Source: Sporomusa silvacetica DSM 10669
Lineage (GTDB): Bacteria > Bacillota > Negativicutes > Sporomusales > Sporomusaceae
Length of the DNA stretch: 64,000 nucleotides
NCBI RefSeq assembly: GCF_002257705.1
Contig: NZ_LSLK01000065.1
Location: 116,408-180,407, forward strand
Direction of reading: 5' to 3'
Positions 7,599-15,332 of the stretch are shown here, in pieces. Every line of letters begins with the position of its first letter. Within the stretch, counting starts at the first letter, position 1. The notes beneath the pieces were generated by a model. That model did not search any database and was not told where the DNA came from. It saw only the letters and a program-made list of their open reading frames with translations. Both the position numbers and the translations under genes were made by a program.

Positions 7599-8867
7599 CT
7601 AATTAACATGGGAAGATGTTTGGGAAGATTCGGGTTTTAGGAGCATAACTTGATCGAATATCTCAGTCATGATTTCAGTCATTTTTTTCGAAGCATCTTT
7701 TGACTTGTGCAGGTAGGTACGAGTAACTCGCGGTGCCATTCCATAGCCGCCAAGCACAGACGATTGTTTTGTAGCATGGCCAAGTAGTTCGCTTACTGTG
7801 ACTGTGTCCATTCCGGCTTCGTTGAGCAATGTTGCCATTGTGTGACGAAATCCGTGCAATGTAATGTGCGGTAGTTCATTTTTATTTAAGTATTCATCTA
7901 GCCAGTGATCAATACTAGACGGACTATAAGGCTGGCCTTTGTCGTTTAATTTTACAAAAACTAAATCTTGTCCCAACCATTTCTTTCCTAATGCTGATTG
8001 GTATTTATCATAGTCTGTTTTATAGCATTTCAGCATTTCACTAACCTGTGGTGTTAGTCCGACAGTGCGAATTTCACCGTTCTTAGTTCCCTTACTGATA
8101 GTACTATGGCCTGGAATATATAAGCGGCAATTCTGTATTGTTGCAGTTAAATTTTCTAAGTCCAAATCTGACCAGCGTAATCCAGAAATTTCCTCGCGGC
8201 GCAGACCCAGTGTCCATGCAAGGTGAATGACCAAGGCTCGTTGAGAACAGGTATGTGAAAACATTTTCCAAAAGTTAGCGAGCTCTTCAATAGAATAGTA
8301 TTCGGTAGCCTTATTTTTAGCCGATGGTGCGGTTAATCCTTCCATAGGATTATGCGATAGATATCCCCAAGCTTTGGCTTGCTTAAGCATGCGATATAGT
8401 TGACGGAAATAGTGTTTGCGGGACTGATCACCTAGAGCTTTGAAAGATTTTAGATCATTTTGCCAAGGTTCGGCAAGCGTTATTTTGATATATTGATCTA
8501 AATCATAGCCTGTTAGTGAAGCCAGAATCTTTGAGCCAAGGACAGGTAAAATACGTGATTCTAGGCGTCGATTGTCTTCGTGAAACATTTTTGCGCTGAC
8601 GGTTTTTTCACGATCTTTGAGCCAAAGAATGGTAAACTGCGCGAATGTCATCTCTTCGTTTGGAACAGTTGCCCGATTTGACTGTGGAAGGACTTTTCCA
8701 GATTTGACATCTACAACAAATTGAAGACGGGCGATATCAGCAGCATCCTCGCTAATAACACCAAGGGAACGAACAAATCGTTCACCTTTATGATAAAAGA
8801 TAATCCTGGCACTGGAATTGCGCCATTCAATATGTGCCAATGTCGTAGCTTTTTTCTTGTTTTTCAT
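7599..8867 (-). CDS. int: Tyrosine-type site-specific integrase
   Basis: Integrase of the island, cutting and rejoining DNA at the selC repeats. 422 residues: an N-terminal arm-binding region, a core-binding SAM-like domain (about residues 75-180), and the catalytic domain. The catalytic set is visible: Arg near 223 (LGLRREEISGLRWSDL), H-x-x-R at about 338-341 (HGFRH), the LLGHA block, and the nucleophile Tyr near 385 (VTRTYLHK). The gene's 3' end lies 64 bp from the tRNA, the usual arrangement for tRNA-integrating elements. It follows the excisionase-like gene by 4 bp, so the two are cotranscribed. It appears intact. Confidence 0.95.
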   Translation of the reverse strand: MKNKKKATTLAHIEWRNSSARIIFYHKGERFVRSLGVISEDAADIARLQFVVDVKSGKVLPQSNRATVPNEEMTFAQFTILWLKDREKTVSAKMFHEDNRRLESRILPVLGSKILASLTGYDLDQYIKITLAEPWQNDLKSFKALGDQSRKHYFRQLYRMLKQAKAWGYLSHNPMEGLTAPSAKNKATEYYSIEELANFWKMFSHTCSQRALVIHLAWTLGLRREEISGLRWSDLDLENLTATIQNCRLYIPGHSTISKGTKNGEIRTVGLTPQVSEMLKCYKTDYDKYQSALGKKWLGQDLVFVKLNDKGQPYSPSSIDHWLDEYLNKNELPHITLHGFRHTMATLLNEAGMDTVTVSELLGHATKQSSVLGGYGMAPRVTRTYLHKSKDASKKMTEIMTEIFDQVMLLKPESSQTSSHVN

Positions 8868-8871
8868 TTGG

Positions 8872-9156
8872 CTACGCTCCTTTCACATATTGCAGTGATA
8901 AGTTCGATATGTTGTAGCCATTCTGAAGATTCTTTTCTACGAGCCACTCTTGGGCAATCTCCAAAATGAAATACCATTTGCCACCAAGTAGTTTAAAGGC
9001 AGGAAATTCCTTGCGCTTAGCCATGCGCTGGATGGTACTATGGGATACGACATTGTTAAATATTAACTCCTTGGCATCTGCCAAAGGGTGAAGTTCGCCA
9101 ATACCATTTGTGGGCATATCTTTTTGTTCAAGTTCTGTTTCGGTTAACATAGTCAT
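8872..9156 (-). CDS. Excisionase-like helix-turn-helix protein
   Basis: 94-residue protein directly upstream of the integrase. The central part (NNVVSHSTIQRMAKRKEFPAFKLLGGKWYF) has the winged-helix layout of Xis/AlpA/MerR-type proteins, with the K-G-x-W-Y-F wing. Such proteins bend att-site DNA and favour excision, or control the integrase promoter. The start at 9156 follows a GGAGAC site on the minus strand; an internal ATG three residues in is also possible. Position and size support Xis more than a general regulator. Confidence 0.75.
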   Translation of the reverse strand: MTMLTETELEQKDMPTNGIGELHPLADAKELIFNNVVSHSTIQRMAKRKEFPAFKLLGGKWYFILEIAQEWLVEKNLQNGYNISNLSLQYVKGA

Positions 9157-9410
9157 ATTTACATCGTCTCCTCAGATTAAAATAATGAGCGAAAATCAAA
9201 AACGCGCTTACGTATGAACGAACAGACTATTCCAAGGGAATAACTGTTTAAACATACGCAAACGCGTTGTATTTTATCTTTAAGTAAAGTAATGAGCTTT
9301 GTTTTTCGGCTCATGCTAATCTGAAGTGAGGACTTACCTTCTTCGCCATAATATATACCATAATGTTAGAGGTTAGGTCAAGGGGTGAGGGGTAATTTGT
9401 TTCAACTTTT

Positions 9411-9764
9411 TTATATTGCGAGAGTGGCATTGGTTTGTGTATTGACAGAATATGTGGTTAGGCAATTCGGGCAAATATGGATTTCGAGCCATGTGTTTGG
9501 GTTGATGTCGTTCTGCATTTCAATGAATGAGCCAGCGGTTTCTGTGAGCTGGTTATGTTCGCAATGCATGCAGGGCTCTTCGCCTTTTTTGTTTTTGCGA
9601 AACTTTTTCAAAGTCTTTGGATTAACGCATGTTGCTAGCAAGGCGCGAAATGAACCTGGAGGGTTGCTCTTAGCACGCATACAAGTTTCTTGAATTTCCG
9701 GCTGTGTGGCAGGGGTGCTACAGATTGGACACTTTGCTGTTAAAGTAGATTGTTGATTGGTCAT
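9411..9764 (-). CDS. Hypothetical protein with three CxxC knuckles
   Basis: 117 residues beginning MTNQQSTLTAKCPICS. Three CxxC pairs (CPIC near the start, CMHC mid-protein, CPNC near the C-terminus) plus single cysteines suggest structural zinc. The start has a good AAAGGAGA site upstream on the minus strand. No family recognised. It is the last gene of the leftmost minus-strand cluster of the island and may be mobile-element cargo. Confidence 0.6.
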   Translation of the reverse strand: MTNQQSTLTAKCPICSTPATQPEIQETCMRAKSNPPGSFRALLATCVNPKTLKKFRKNKKGEEPCMHCEHNQLTETAGSFIEMQNDINPNTWLEIHICPNCLTTYSVNTQTNATLAI

Positions 9765-10902
9765 GGTCAGTCTCCTTTTTGTTGTTCATATTTTTTGATA
9801 GATCTATTGGATCGGTTACGCTAAACTTGAAATATTGATAAGGTCATGTAAAACACCTGATGAGTAGGTGTACTTCATTTAAGGCATTTCGACTTGGTTA
9901 TGGTTTGATTAGTATTCATTTCTTTTCGCTCCTTAAAATTATATTTGACTCGAAACTAGTAATGGCCAGCCCTAGTACCTGTAGTCGCTTTTTATGGTAG
10001 GGTGTTGTTGGATATGTGGTAAGATAATGGAAATATGTAGGGATGGGATGGCGAATAAAGGTGCGTGGGGAAATCTATGGAACCAATTCTAACACGAACT
10101 CGTTTGCAATTAATTCTGTTTGTCGCATGCTATCTTTTTTCTGACATATTAATGAAGCTTTTCTCAGCATTGCTTACTAATGGAGAAAAAAACATACATG
10201 ATTCTGTCCTTAATAACTGAGTTAGATTAGTAAAGACTGCGTTGGAACGGTTACGAACATTTGGTTGGGGACTTGCGCCGAGTTATGCTATTGACATCGA
10301 ATACCCCGACGGGGAGTGAGAATTTCCCAACCCGAAGGGGGCGACGGGCATATTCGCTGCATACCCAGTTACTCACTAATTATGGTGAGCGACGTTGGAG
10401 TTTCGTCATGGTGGGCTATAACTGGATACCCGGGGGCTAAAAATTCTAGTTACAATTAAACATAATACTACCAGGTGACCCCGGGAAAATTTTATATTTT
10501 GGAAAAGTCTATAGGAGTTTTCAGTATGTAAAATTTAGGCTTGACTAGCTTACCTAATTATGGTAAATTTAAATAGTCAACTGAATATACATGATAACTT
10601 CAAAATCTGGGAATTACAAGATTTTGGGACTAAAGATATTTAAGATAAAGCGCGCATGCGTAAAGTAGATTGGCTTAATAGCCACTCGTTTTTACGAATG
10701 CGCTTTTTGTTTGCCAAACTTCCCTCATTCCAAATAAGTCACACGTATATGTAAGACGGAAAAATAACAGGTTATCGCAATGGATACACCTGCTTTAGAA
10801 GGCGGTATGTGGTATGCATCACTTTCAAAAAAAGATGGTAATGGGCAAAGTATGGAACGGTGTTTGACGATTATTCTTAATATTATTATTGGAGGTTTTA
10901 AT
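9765..10902. other. 1.1-kb region without large genes
   Basis: Contains no long ORF. It holds a G/C-rich block at 10290-10500 unlike its A/T-rich surroundings (with the short ORF 10316-10459) and a terminator-like hairpin at 10651-10712 (GCGCATGCGTAAA against TTTACGAATGCGC followed by TTTTTG). A 15-base string at 10426-10440 recurs at 12767-12781. Otherwise I see nothing I can name. Confidence 0.5.
10316..10459 (+). CDS. Possible 47-residue ORF in G/C-rich block
   Basis: GTG-started ORF with GGGGA adjacent, ending ...SSWWAITGYPGAKNSSYN. Composition differs sharply from neighbours. The C-terminal string YPGAK-x-SS-aromatic is also encoded at 12768-12797 in another stretch lacking a start. It may be a genuine small protein, or the similarity may reflect a repeated DNA or RNA element. 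Low certainty that it is translated. Confidence 0.3.
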   Translation: MRISQPEGGDGHIRCIPSYSLIMVSDVGVSSWWAITGYPGAKNSSYN

Positions 10903-11019
10903 ATGAAAATGATGAGCAAAGTAGAATATTTCCGTAAAAATCAACCAATTTGGAAGAGGATTGGTGAGTGTCTTGAGGGATGGAGGACTGGTGAGGGTTT
11001 ACCTTTATTTGTTCTGTGA
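10903..11019 (+). CDS. Possible 38-residue small protein
   Basis: ORF MKMMSKVEYFRKNQPIWKRI... preceded by a strong TTGGAGG site seven bases upstream. Basic and amphipathic, no membrane segment. No family recognised. The ribosome site is the main evidence that it is translated. Confidence 0.35.
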   Translation: MKMMSKVEYFRKNQPIWKRIGECLEGWRTGEGLPLFVL

Positions 11020-11233
11020 TGAGGGCTACTGTTTATTGAACTATGAGTCTTTAGGGGTGGGCGGCTTTTCGTGCTCTCGCCTCTTTGAGCAATCTTTAAC
11101 TTACATTCTGACCGCATGCTATAATGAACACAACGAGCTTAAATATTAGAACTATGGTTTAAACTGGATTTGTAATATAACCATTTATCTAATGTAGTAG
11201 TGACAACAAAAAACACGAAAGAAGGTATTTGAT

Positions 11234-11740
11234 ATTAAACTATATCATTTTACGTCGATTGACCATCTCAAAGTAGATATACTGCCTGCTGGATATCTAA
11301 AGACAACAGAAAGTAACGCTGATAAGTACCGAGAACATGCTGCGCCTGATGTTGTTTGGTTAACGATGAACAGCAATCCTAAGGCGGAAAAATCCTTATT
11401 GCATCCTATTGGGAAAAACAATCTGACAGGTAAAGAAGTGGCTTGCTTGCGAAGTTTTAAAACAAGGGTGCGAATAACCGTAGATACTGATGCAACGCCA
11501 TATCTTGAATGGGCGAAAAAGTATAATGTGTCGGCAGAACAGATTAGGCGCTTGGATGCCGATGGTGGATACCAGTCAGTCAAATGGTATGTTGTTGAAA
11601 AAGAAATTCCGACGAACGAATGGCAATGTATAGAATTGTTTGTTGACGGTGAATGGGTTCCTTGTAGCGATGAATTGATTAATATGGAGTTTTTAGCACA
11701 GCAGTCAATACTTAAAGCCTATAGTAAATGCCAAGGGTAA
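11234..11740 (+). pseudogene. Hypothetical gene lacking a canonical start codon
   Basis: From an ATG at 11366 there is a 124-residue frame, but the same frame is open for 44 more codons upstream and reads naturally (xKLYHFTSIDHLKVDILPAG...). An AAGAAGG site lies eight bases before ATT at 11234, exactly where the start codon should be, so the start looks mutated from ATG to ATT. Total would be 168 residues. The N-terminal YHFTS pattern recalls small ADP-ribosyltransferase-like or toxin-like proteins, but I cannot assign it. Either it uses a rare ATT start, or it starts weakly at 11366, or it is inactivated. Confidence 0.55.
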
Positions 11741-12347
11741 AACAAAAAGCCCTTATCTACTGTAACAGATAAAGGCCAAAGACATTCGGACGAGCGTCCT
11801 GCTATTTCAGCATTGATGGCAGTGAAAAATAGTGGCTTATATGCTGAATCTTAAAAGCATAATGGCTGGACGAAGCATAGAGCCGGGGAAATTGGAATAT
11901 GTGAACAGGAATTCGCGGTGGGTCGCCAGGAAACATTGGAAGACAAATTAGGCACTATTGATGTGGCGGCAGGTTAGATGCTAAGTTGCATGCTATTTTG
12001 GAAAGCATAGAAACTGTTGTTGACCGTGAAAAGTCTGAAGAAACAATAAATCTCATCATATAATATATCCACGTCCTTCATTACACTAGGGTTTCCCCTT
12101 ACATGGATTTCTCCGACGGAGGAATAGAGGAACTGCCCGAAGAGGGGGGAGGTGTTGACAATTAAAATGTAATAGTTTAATATAACTATTGCGATGGAAT
12201 GGCTGACGCCCAAGTTGTAACTTACGATAGATAAAATGCCCCTTAGGGTATCAATGAATTAAATAAGTCCAAGATGATGGACTTATTATGAATTGATGTC
12301 TTAAGGGGCATCGTTTATTTTAAACATAAATCGGGGGTATGAGAAAC
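11741..12347. other. Non-coding 0.6 kb with long inverted repeat
   Basis: No convincing gene. 12236-12311 forms a long imperfect hairpin: outer arms ATGCCCCTTA/TAAGGGGCAT, inner arms AATAAGTCC (12262-12270) and GGACTTATT (12279-12287). It lies next to the regulator and replication genes and could be a terminator, an origin structure or a small RNA. Confidence 0.55.
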
Positions 12348-12752
12348 ATGTGTTTAATCGAATTAATGCTTAACAAAATAGAAGAAAGAACACGACAGAA
12401 TCAATTCCAGGAGCGTCAAAGAGAGGTGCGGGAAGCAGAGGGAGCTTCATTTTATAGTCGACGAATTAAGTTGGAAATTGTTTGCGCAGAGGTCGCACGC
12501 CAGCTTGGAATTAGCCCTGGTCGCGTACGGCGATTTGAAAAGGGTGATAGAGTGAGAGATCCGGAGTTGCTTAAAATGGCTTACGAAAATTATTTGTGCT
12601 ATGTTGAACAGTATGAGATAAACATCTGCTTACAAACTGAGATTCAAAACCTGCGCAATATTTTATCCCGTAATACAATAATTTGTGAGGTAAACGGACG
12701 GCGCTGGGAAGTTCCGATTGCAGCTTCTGGGCACAGGCGATCAGTAATATAA
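12348..12752 (+). CDS. HTH-domain regulatory protein of the replication module
   Basis: About 134 residues. The central segment IVCAEVARQLGISPGRVRRFEKGDRV is a clear XRE-type helix-turn-helix. The rest is charged with no known domain. GGGGGT lies upstream; an in-frame ATG nine bases earlier (12339) is the alternative start but is too close to that site. It stands in front of another HTH gene and the Rep gene, so it probably controls copy number or early transcription of the former replicon. Confidence 0.65.
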   Translation: MCLIELMLNKIEERTRQNQFQERQREVREAEGASFYSRRIKLEIVCAEVARQLGISPGRVRRFEKGDRVRDPELLKMAYENYLCYVEQYEINICLQTEIQNLRNILSRNTIICEVNGRRWEVPIAASGHRRSVI

Positions 12753-12842
12753 ATGATATGAAAGTCATACCCGGGGGCTAAGAGAAGTAGTTTCACTATT
12801 CCTTAAGTACTCCAGGAAGTTCACTCTGTTTTTAATTTTGAA

Positions 12843-13115
12843 ATGTCTATTGTTGCATGGAAACGTTCGGGAGCTTTCTTGCGGCAACTGCGCTTAAAAC
12901 TTGAATTATCGCAAGAAGCAGTGGCGGGAAAAATCGGGGTGTCCGCATCGCTTGTATCGCGCCTGGAAACTGGCAAACCGGTGAGAAGGCGGCATATGAT
13001 TGAAACATCTTATCGTACTGCCTTGGAGGCGGATAAATTGCCTAAGCAGATTGAGCTTCAGCAAATAGATTTAGATATATCACAATGTCTATACCGCGGA
13101 CGAAAGTGCATTTAG
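12843..13115 (+). CDS. XRE-family (Cro/CI-like) transcriptional regulator
   Basis: 90 residues with a canonical helix-turn-helix: LRQLRLKLELSQEAVAGKIGVSASLVSRLETGK. The ribosome site is weak (AGGAAG is distant). It sits immediately upstream of the rolling-circle Rep gene and its hairpin, suggesting that it represses rep. The DNA between this gene and the previous regulator contains the second copy of the 15-base string at 12767-12781. Confidence 0.75.
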   Translation: MSIVAWKRSGAFLRQLRLKLELSQEAVAGKIGVSASLVSRLETGKPVRRRHMIETSYRTALEADKLPKQIELQQIDLDISQCLYRGRKCI

Positions 13116-13214
13116 CATTAGAAATACGCACTCTGATTTTAGGGTGCTTATTTCTAAATAATTTTTGCTGGTATGTGAACAATGTGATCAGACATGGTAT
13201 AAGAGAAGAGTATA

Positions 13215-13259
13215 GGAGTAGTTGAGTAAAAACATCTATTGATTTTACTCAACTACTCC
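13215..13259 (+). repeat. Perfect 17-bp inverted repeat before rep (possible origin hairpin)
   Basis: Arms 13215-13231 and 13243-13259 are exactly complementary, with an 11-base loop. It is located about 60 bp before the Rep start. Such hairpins are typical nick or binding sites for rolling-circle initiators; there is no T tract, so a terminator role is less likely. Confidence 0.7.
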
Positions 13260-13317
13260 AGCAAGATCAATGGGTTATGGTGCGTTGTACATTACCCAGA
13301 GGAGAGTCGGAGGGGAC

Positions 13318-14427
13318 ATGATTCATACGTTTAACATCAGACGAACCATCTCAATGTGGTCAGCTTATCGATTAGCACGAGAATTATTTTCTATCGAAAC
13401 AGCAGAGGCATTGCGAAAGGGTGAGCGCAACTGGAAGGAAATACGCCTTTCAGATGATTTTCCAGGTATAAACAAACTTGTACTATTGAGACAAGGCTTT
13501 GATTTTGTTTCTATTCATCTTGAGATTGAACCACAGGTATTGTTAGCAGGGCAACGTACGATTCAGCTCTTTGCCTGTTTTCCGGATGCTCTAGAACGTT
13601 TACAGGTGCTATTTTTGCAAGCTTTGCGGGAAATTTCCAGTAGTATTTCTTGGCAGCCGCTTAAAGATTGGTACATGTACCGCATTGATTATGCGGTTAA
13701 TTTATCAACAGAATATCCTGATGAGCTGACTGAGTTGGCTAAGAAGGGATGGAAGCCTCATTATTATCACGATAACGTCCATAAAAAAGGTAGCCTATAT
13801 TGGCAGTCAAAATCAGTTCGGTTCAATTTTTATTGCAAGGCTGACCACGTTAGAAAAAAGCTGAGACACTTACCGGAATACCAAAGGCTTTTAGAAGAGG
13901 CTCAAAACATATTCCGGGTCGAGGTACAATGTCGAGAAGTATCAAAAATCAAAGGGTTAATTAGAAAGTATCAATTGTCTAACCAAAGAGTATTAGGTTT
14001 TCTGCAACCGCACATAGCTCTGGACGTGATTCAAAACTATTACCAGCAAGTTATCGGAAGTGGAGACTATTATAATTTTTATCATGCGTTGAATAAAGTT
14101 AATGAGCAGGAAAGAAATGTATTAAGTACAGGAATGAAAGAAAAAATCAGTGTTTTTTTGAGGGTCATTGCCCACACAAAAAGTATGGATTCAGCCTATC
14201 AATGCTTAGTTGTAGGCGAAGGATGCCAGCTGAAAAATGGAGACTTTGTATCGAAAATATCTAGTTCGACCTTTAGCAACTATGAGAAGATTTGCAGGGA
14301 AATAGGAATTAATCCGGTTACAATCCCTAAGCATAAAGGAATTACATATATGCCAAATCCTAATCCTATGCTGGTTGATCCATTGAGCTTATATGGAGGG
14401 AATCAAGTAGTTTGCGGAGCAAAATAA
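13318..14427 (+). CDS. Rolling-circle replication initiation protein (filamentous-phage G2P / Rep_trans-like)
   Basis: 369 residues from the ATG at 13318, which has GGAGGGG directly upstream (an earlier ATG at 13270 lies before that site). The segment DWYMYRIDYAVNL, followed by tyrosine-rich stretches, is the pattern seen in G2P and related relaxase-like initiators, where a tyrosine nicks one strand at the origin. Downstream sequence (CREVSKIKGLIRKYQL...) fits these proteins. With the upstream hairpin and two regulators it forms a compact replication module, probably from a filamentous phage or plasmid integrated in the island. No morphogenesis genes accompany it, so it is a remnant. Confidence 0.7.
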   Translation: MIHTFNIRRTISMWSAYRLARELFSIETAEALRKGERNWKEIRLSDDFPGINKLVLLRQGFDFVSIHLEIEPQVLLAGQRTIQLFACFPDALERLQVLFLQALREISSSISWQPLKDWYMYRIDYAVNLSTEYPDELTELAKKGWKPHYYHDNVHKKGSLYWQSKSVRFNFYCKADHVRKKLRHLPEYQRLLEEAQNIFRVEVQCREVSKIKGLIRKYQLSNQRVLGFLQPHIALDVIQNYYQQVIGSGDYYNFYHALNKVNEQERNVLSTGMKEKISVFLRVIAHTKSMDSAYQCLVVGEGCQLKNGDFVSKISSSTFSNYEKICREIGINPVTIPKHKGITYMPNPNPMLVDPLSLYGGNQVVCGAK

Positions 14428-14458
14428 ACGAATTATATGGGGGAGTTGAAATGCAAGG

Positions 14459-14698
14459 ATGATGACACTTAATGATGTTTTAAGAAAAAAGAATCTCGAG
14501 GATAAAGGATTCAATGTTAAAGATGGATGGACAGTATCAAAAGAGACCACAAAAGGTTCAGTGGTTAAACAGTTGGCTAATTTTATTGCATACCCAATTA
14601 AAGAAATTGTGTATGATGATGGACAAGAGAAGCGTCGGTATTTTGATATCCAAGGCAGTTTAGGCGACACTTTAGAACCGAAAATTTTATTGAGGTAG
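14459..14698 (+). pseudogene. Truncated N-terminus of a DUF927-type helicase/primase-like protein
   Basis: 79 residues ending in a premature stop. The stretch ANFIAYPIKEIVYDDGQEKRRYFDIQG matches, from memory, the beginning of DUF927/VirE-like proteins found next to mobile-element replication genes, which are normally 500 or more residues. Only the leading part remains, so it is probably non-functional. It supports the view that the replication module is decayed. Confidence 0.5.
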
Positions 14699-15049
14699 CA
14701 GATTCGCGGGGCAGGAACACGATACAGAAAAGACTACCCTGTTTAGGGGATAATATTGATGTCGTAAAAATACATAAAAGTCATTTGGGGTTAGAATAAA
14801 ATCGCCTACATCGCCTACATTACACAAAAATAAAAGTGTTATAGGCGATTTTTTTTATGTAGTAACCCGATATTAACCAAAGTTATCCAATAAATTTCAA
14901 CTCCCTCATTCAGGTGTTGCTAAATGCCTGTTGATTCTGAAAAAAGTTTTCGATATGCAAAATTAATTTCTAATATTGAGGTAAAAGTTACAGAGCTTCA
15001 TAGTTGCATGGTATAATAAATTTGGAAATTGGCAGATGAGGTGAACAAA
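14699..15049. other. Intergenic region with terminator
   Basis: A hairpin with arms near 14798-14808 and 14842-14852 (AAATCGCCTA with TAGGCGATTT, inner ACAC/GTGT) is followed by eight T residues, ending the replication block. The 9-base unit CATCGCCTA occurs twice in the left arm. No gene seen. Confidence 0.7.
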
Positions 15050-15271
15050 ATGGCAGTTTCGTACAATAAACTTTGGAAACTACTGATTGATAACAAGATG
15101 AAGAAGATGCAGCTTAGGGATATGGCGGGTATTGGTTCATCTACTCTTGCAAAACTTGGTAAGGATCAGCCGGTAAGTATGGATGTAATTATGAGAATCT
15201 GCAATGTCCTTAAGTGTGACATAGAAGATATTATGGAGATTTTACCGGAAGAAGCTCACGAGTATAAGTGA
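15050..15271 (+). CDS. XRE-family regulator next to the type I R-M operon
   Basis: 73 residues starting MAVSYNKLWKLLIDNKMKKMQLRDMAGIGSSTLAKLGKDQPVSMDVIMRICNVLKCDIEDIMEI, the common Cro/CI-type small regulator. AGGTGA lies ten bases upstream of the chosen ATG; a longer TTG frame from 15029 is less likely. It is 60 bp before hsdM on the same strand, like the control proteins of many restriction systems, so it probably times R-M expression. Confidence 0.8.
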   Translation: MAVSYNKLWKLLIDNKMKKMQLRDMAGIGSSTLAKLGKDQPVSMDVIMRICNVLKCDIEDIMEILPEEAHEYK

Positions 15272-15332
15272 AAATAGCTAGTTAAATGAATTACAATAAA
15301 AGATGATTTAGCAAGAGATGGAGATATAAATT

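Noticed and set aside
14799..14860. Direct repeats CATCGCCTA as a start of a CRISPR array
   Set aside because: Only two tandem 9-base units inside a terminator hairpin; no spacers and no cas genes.
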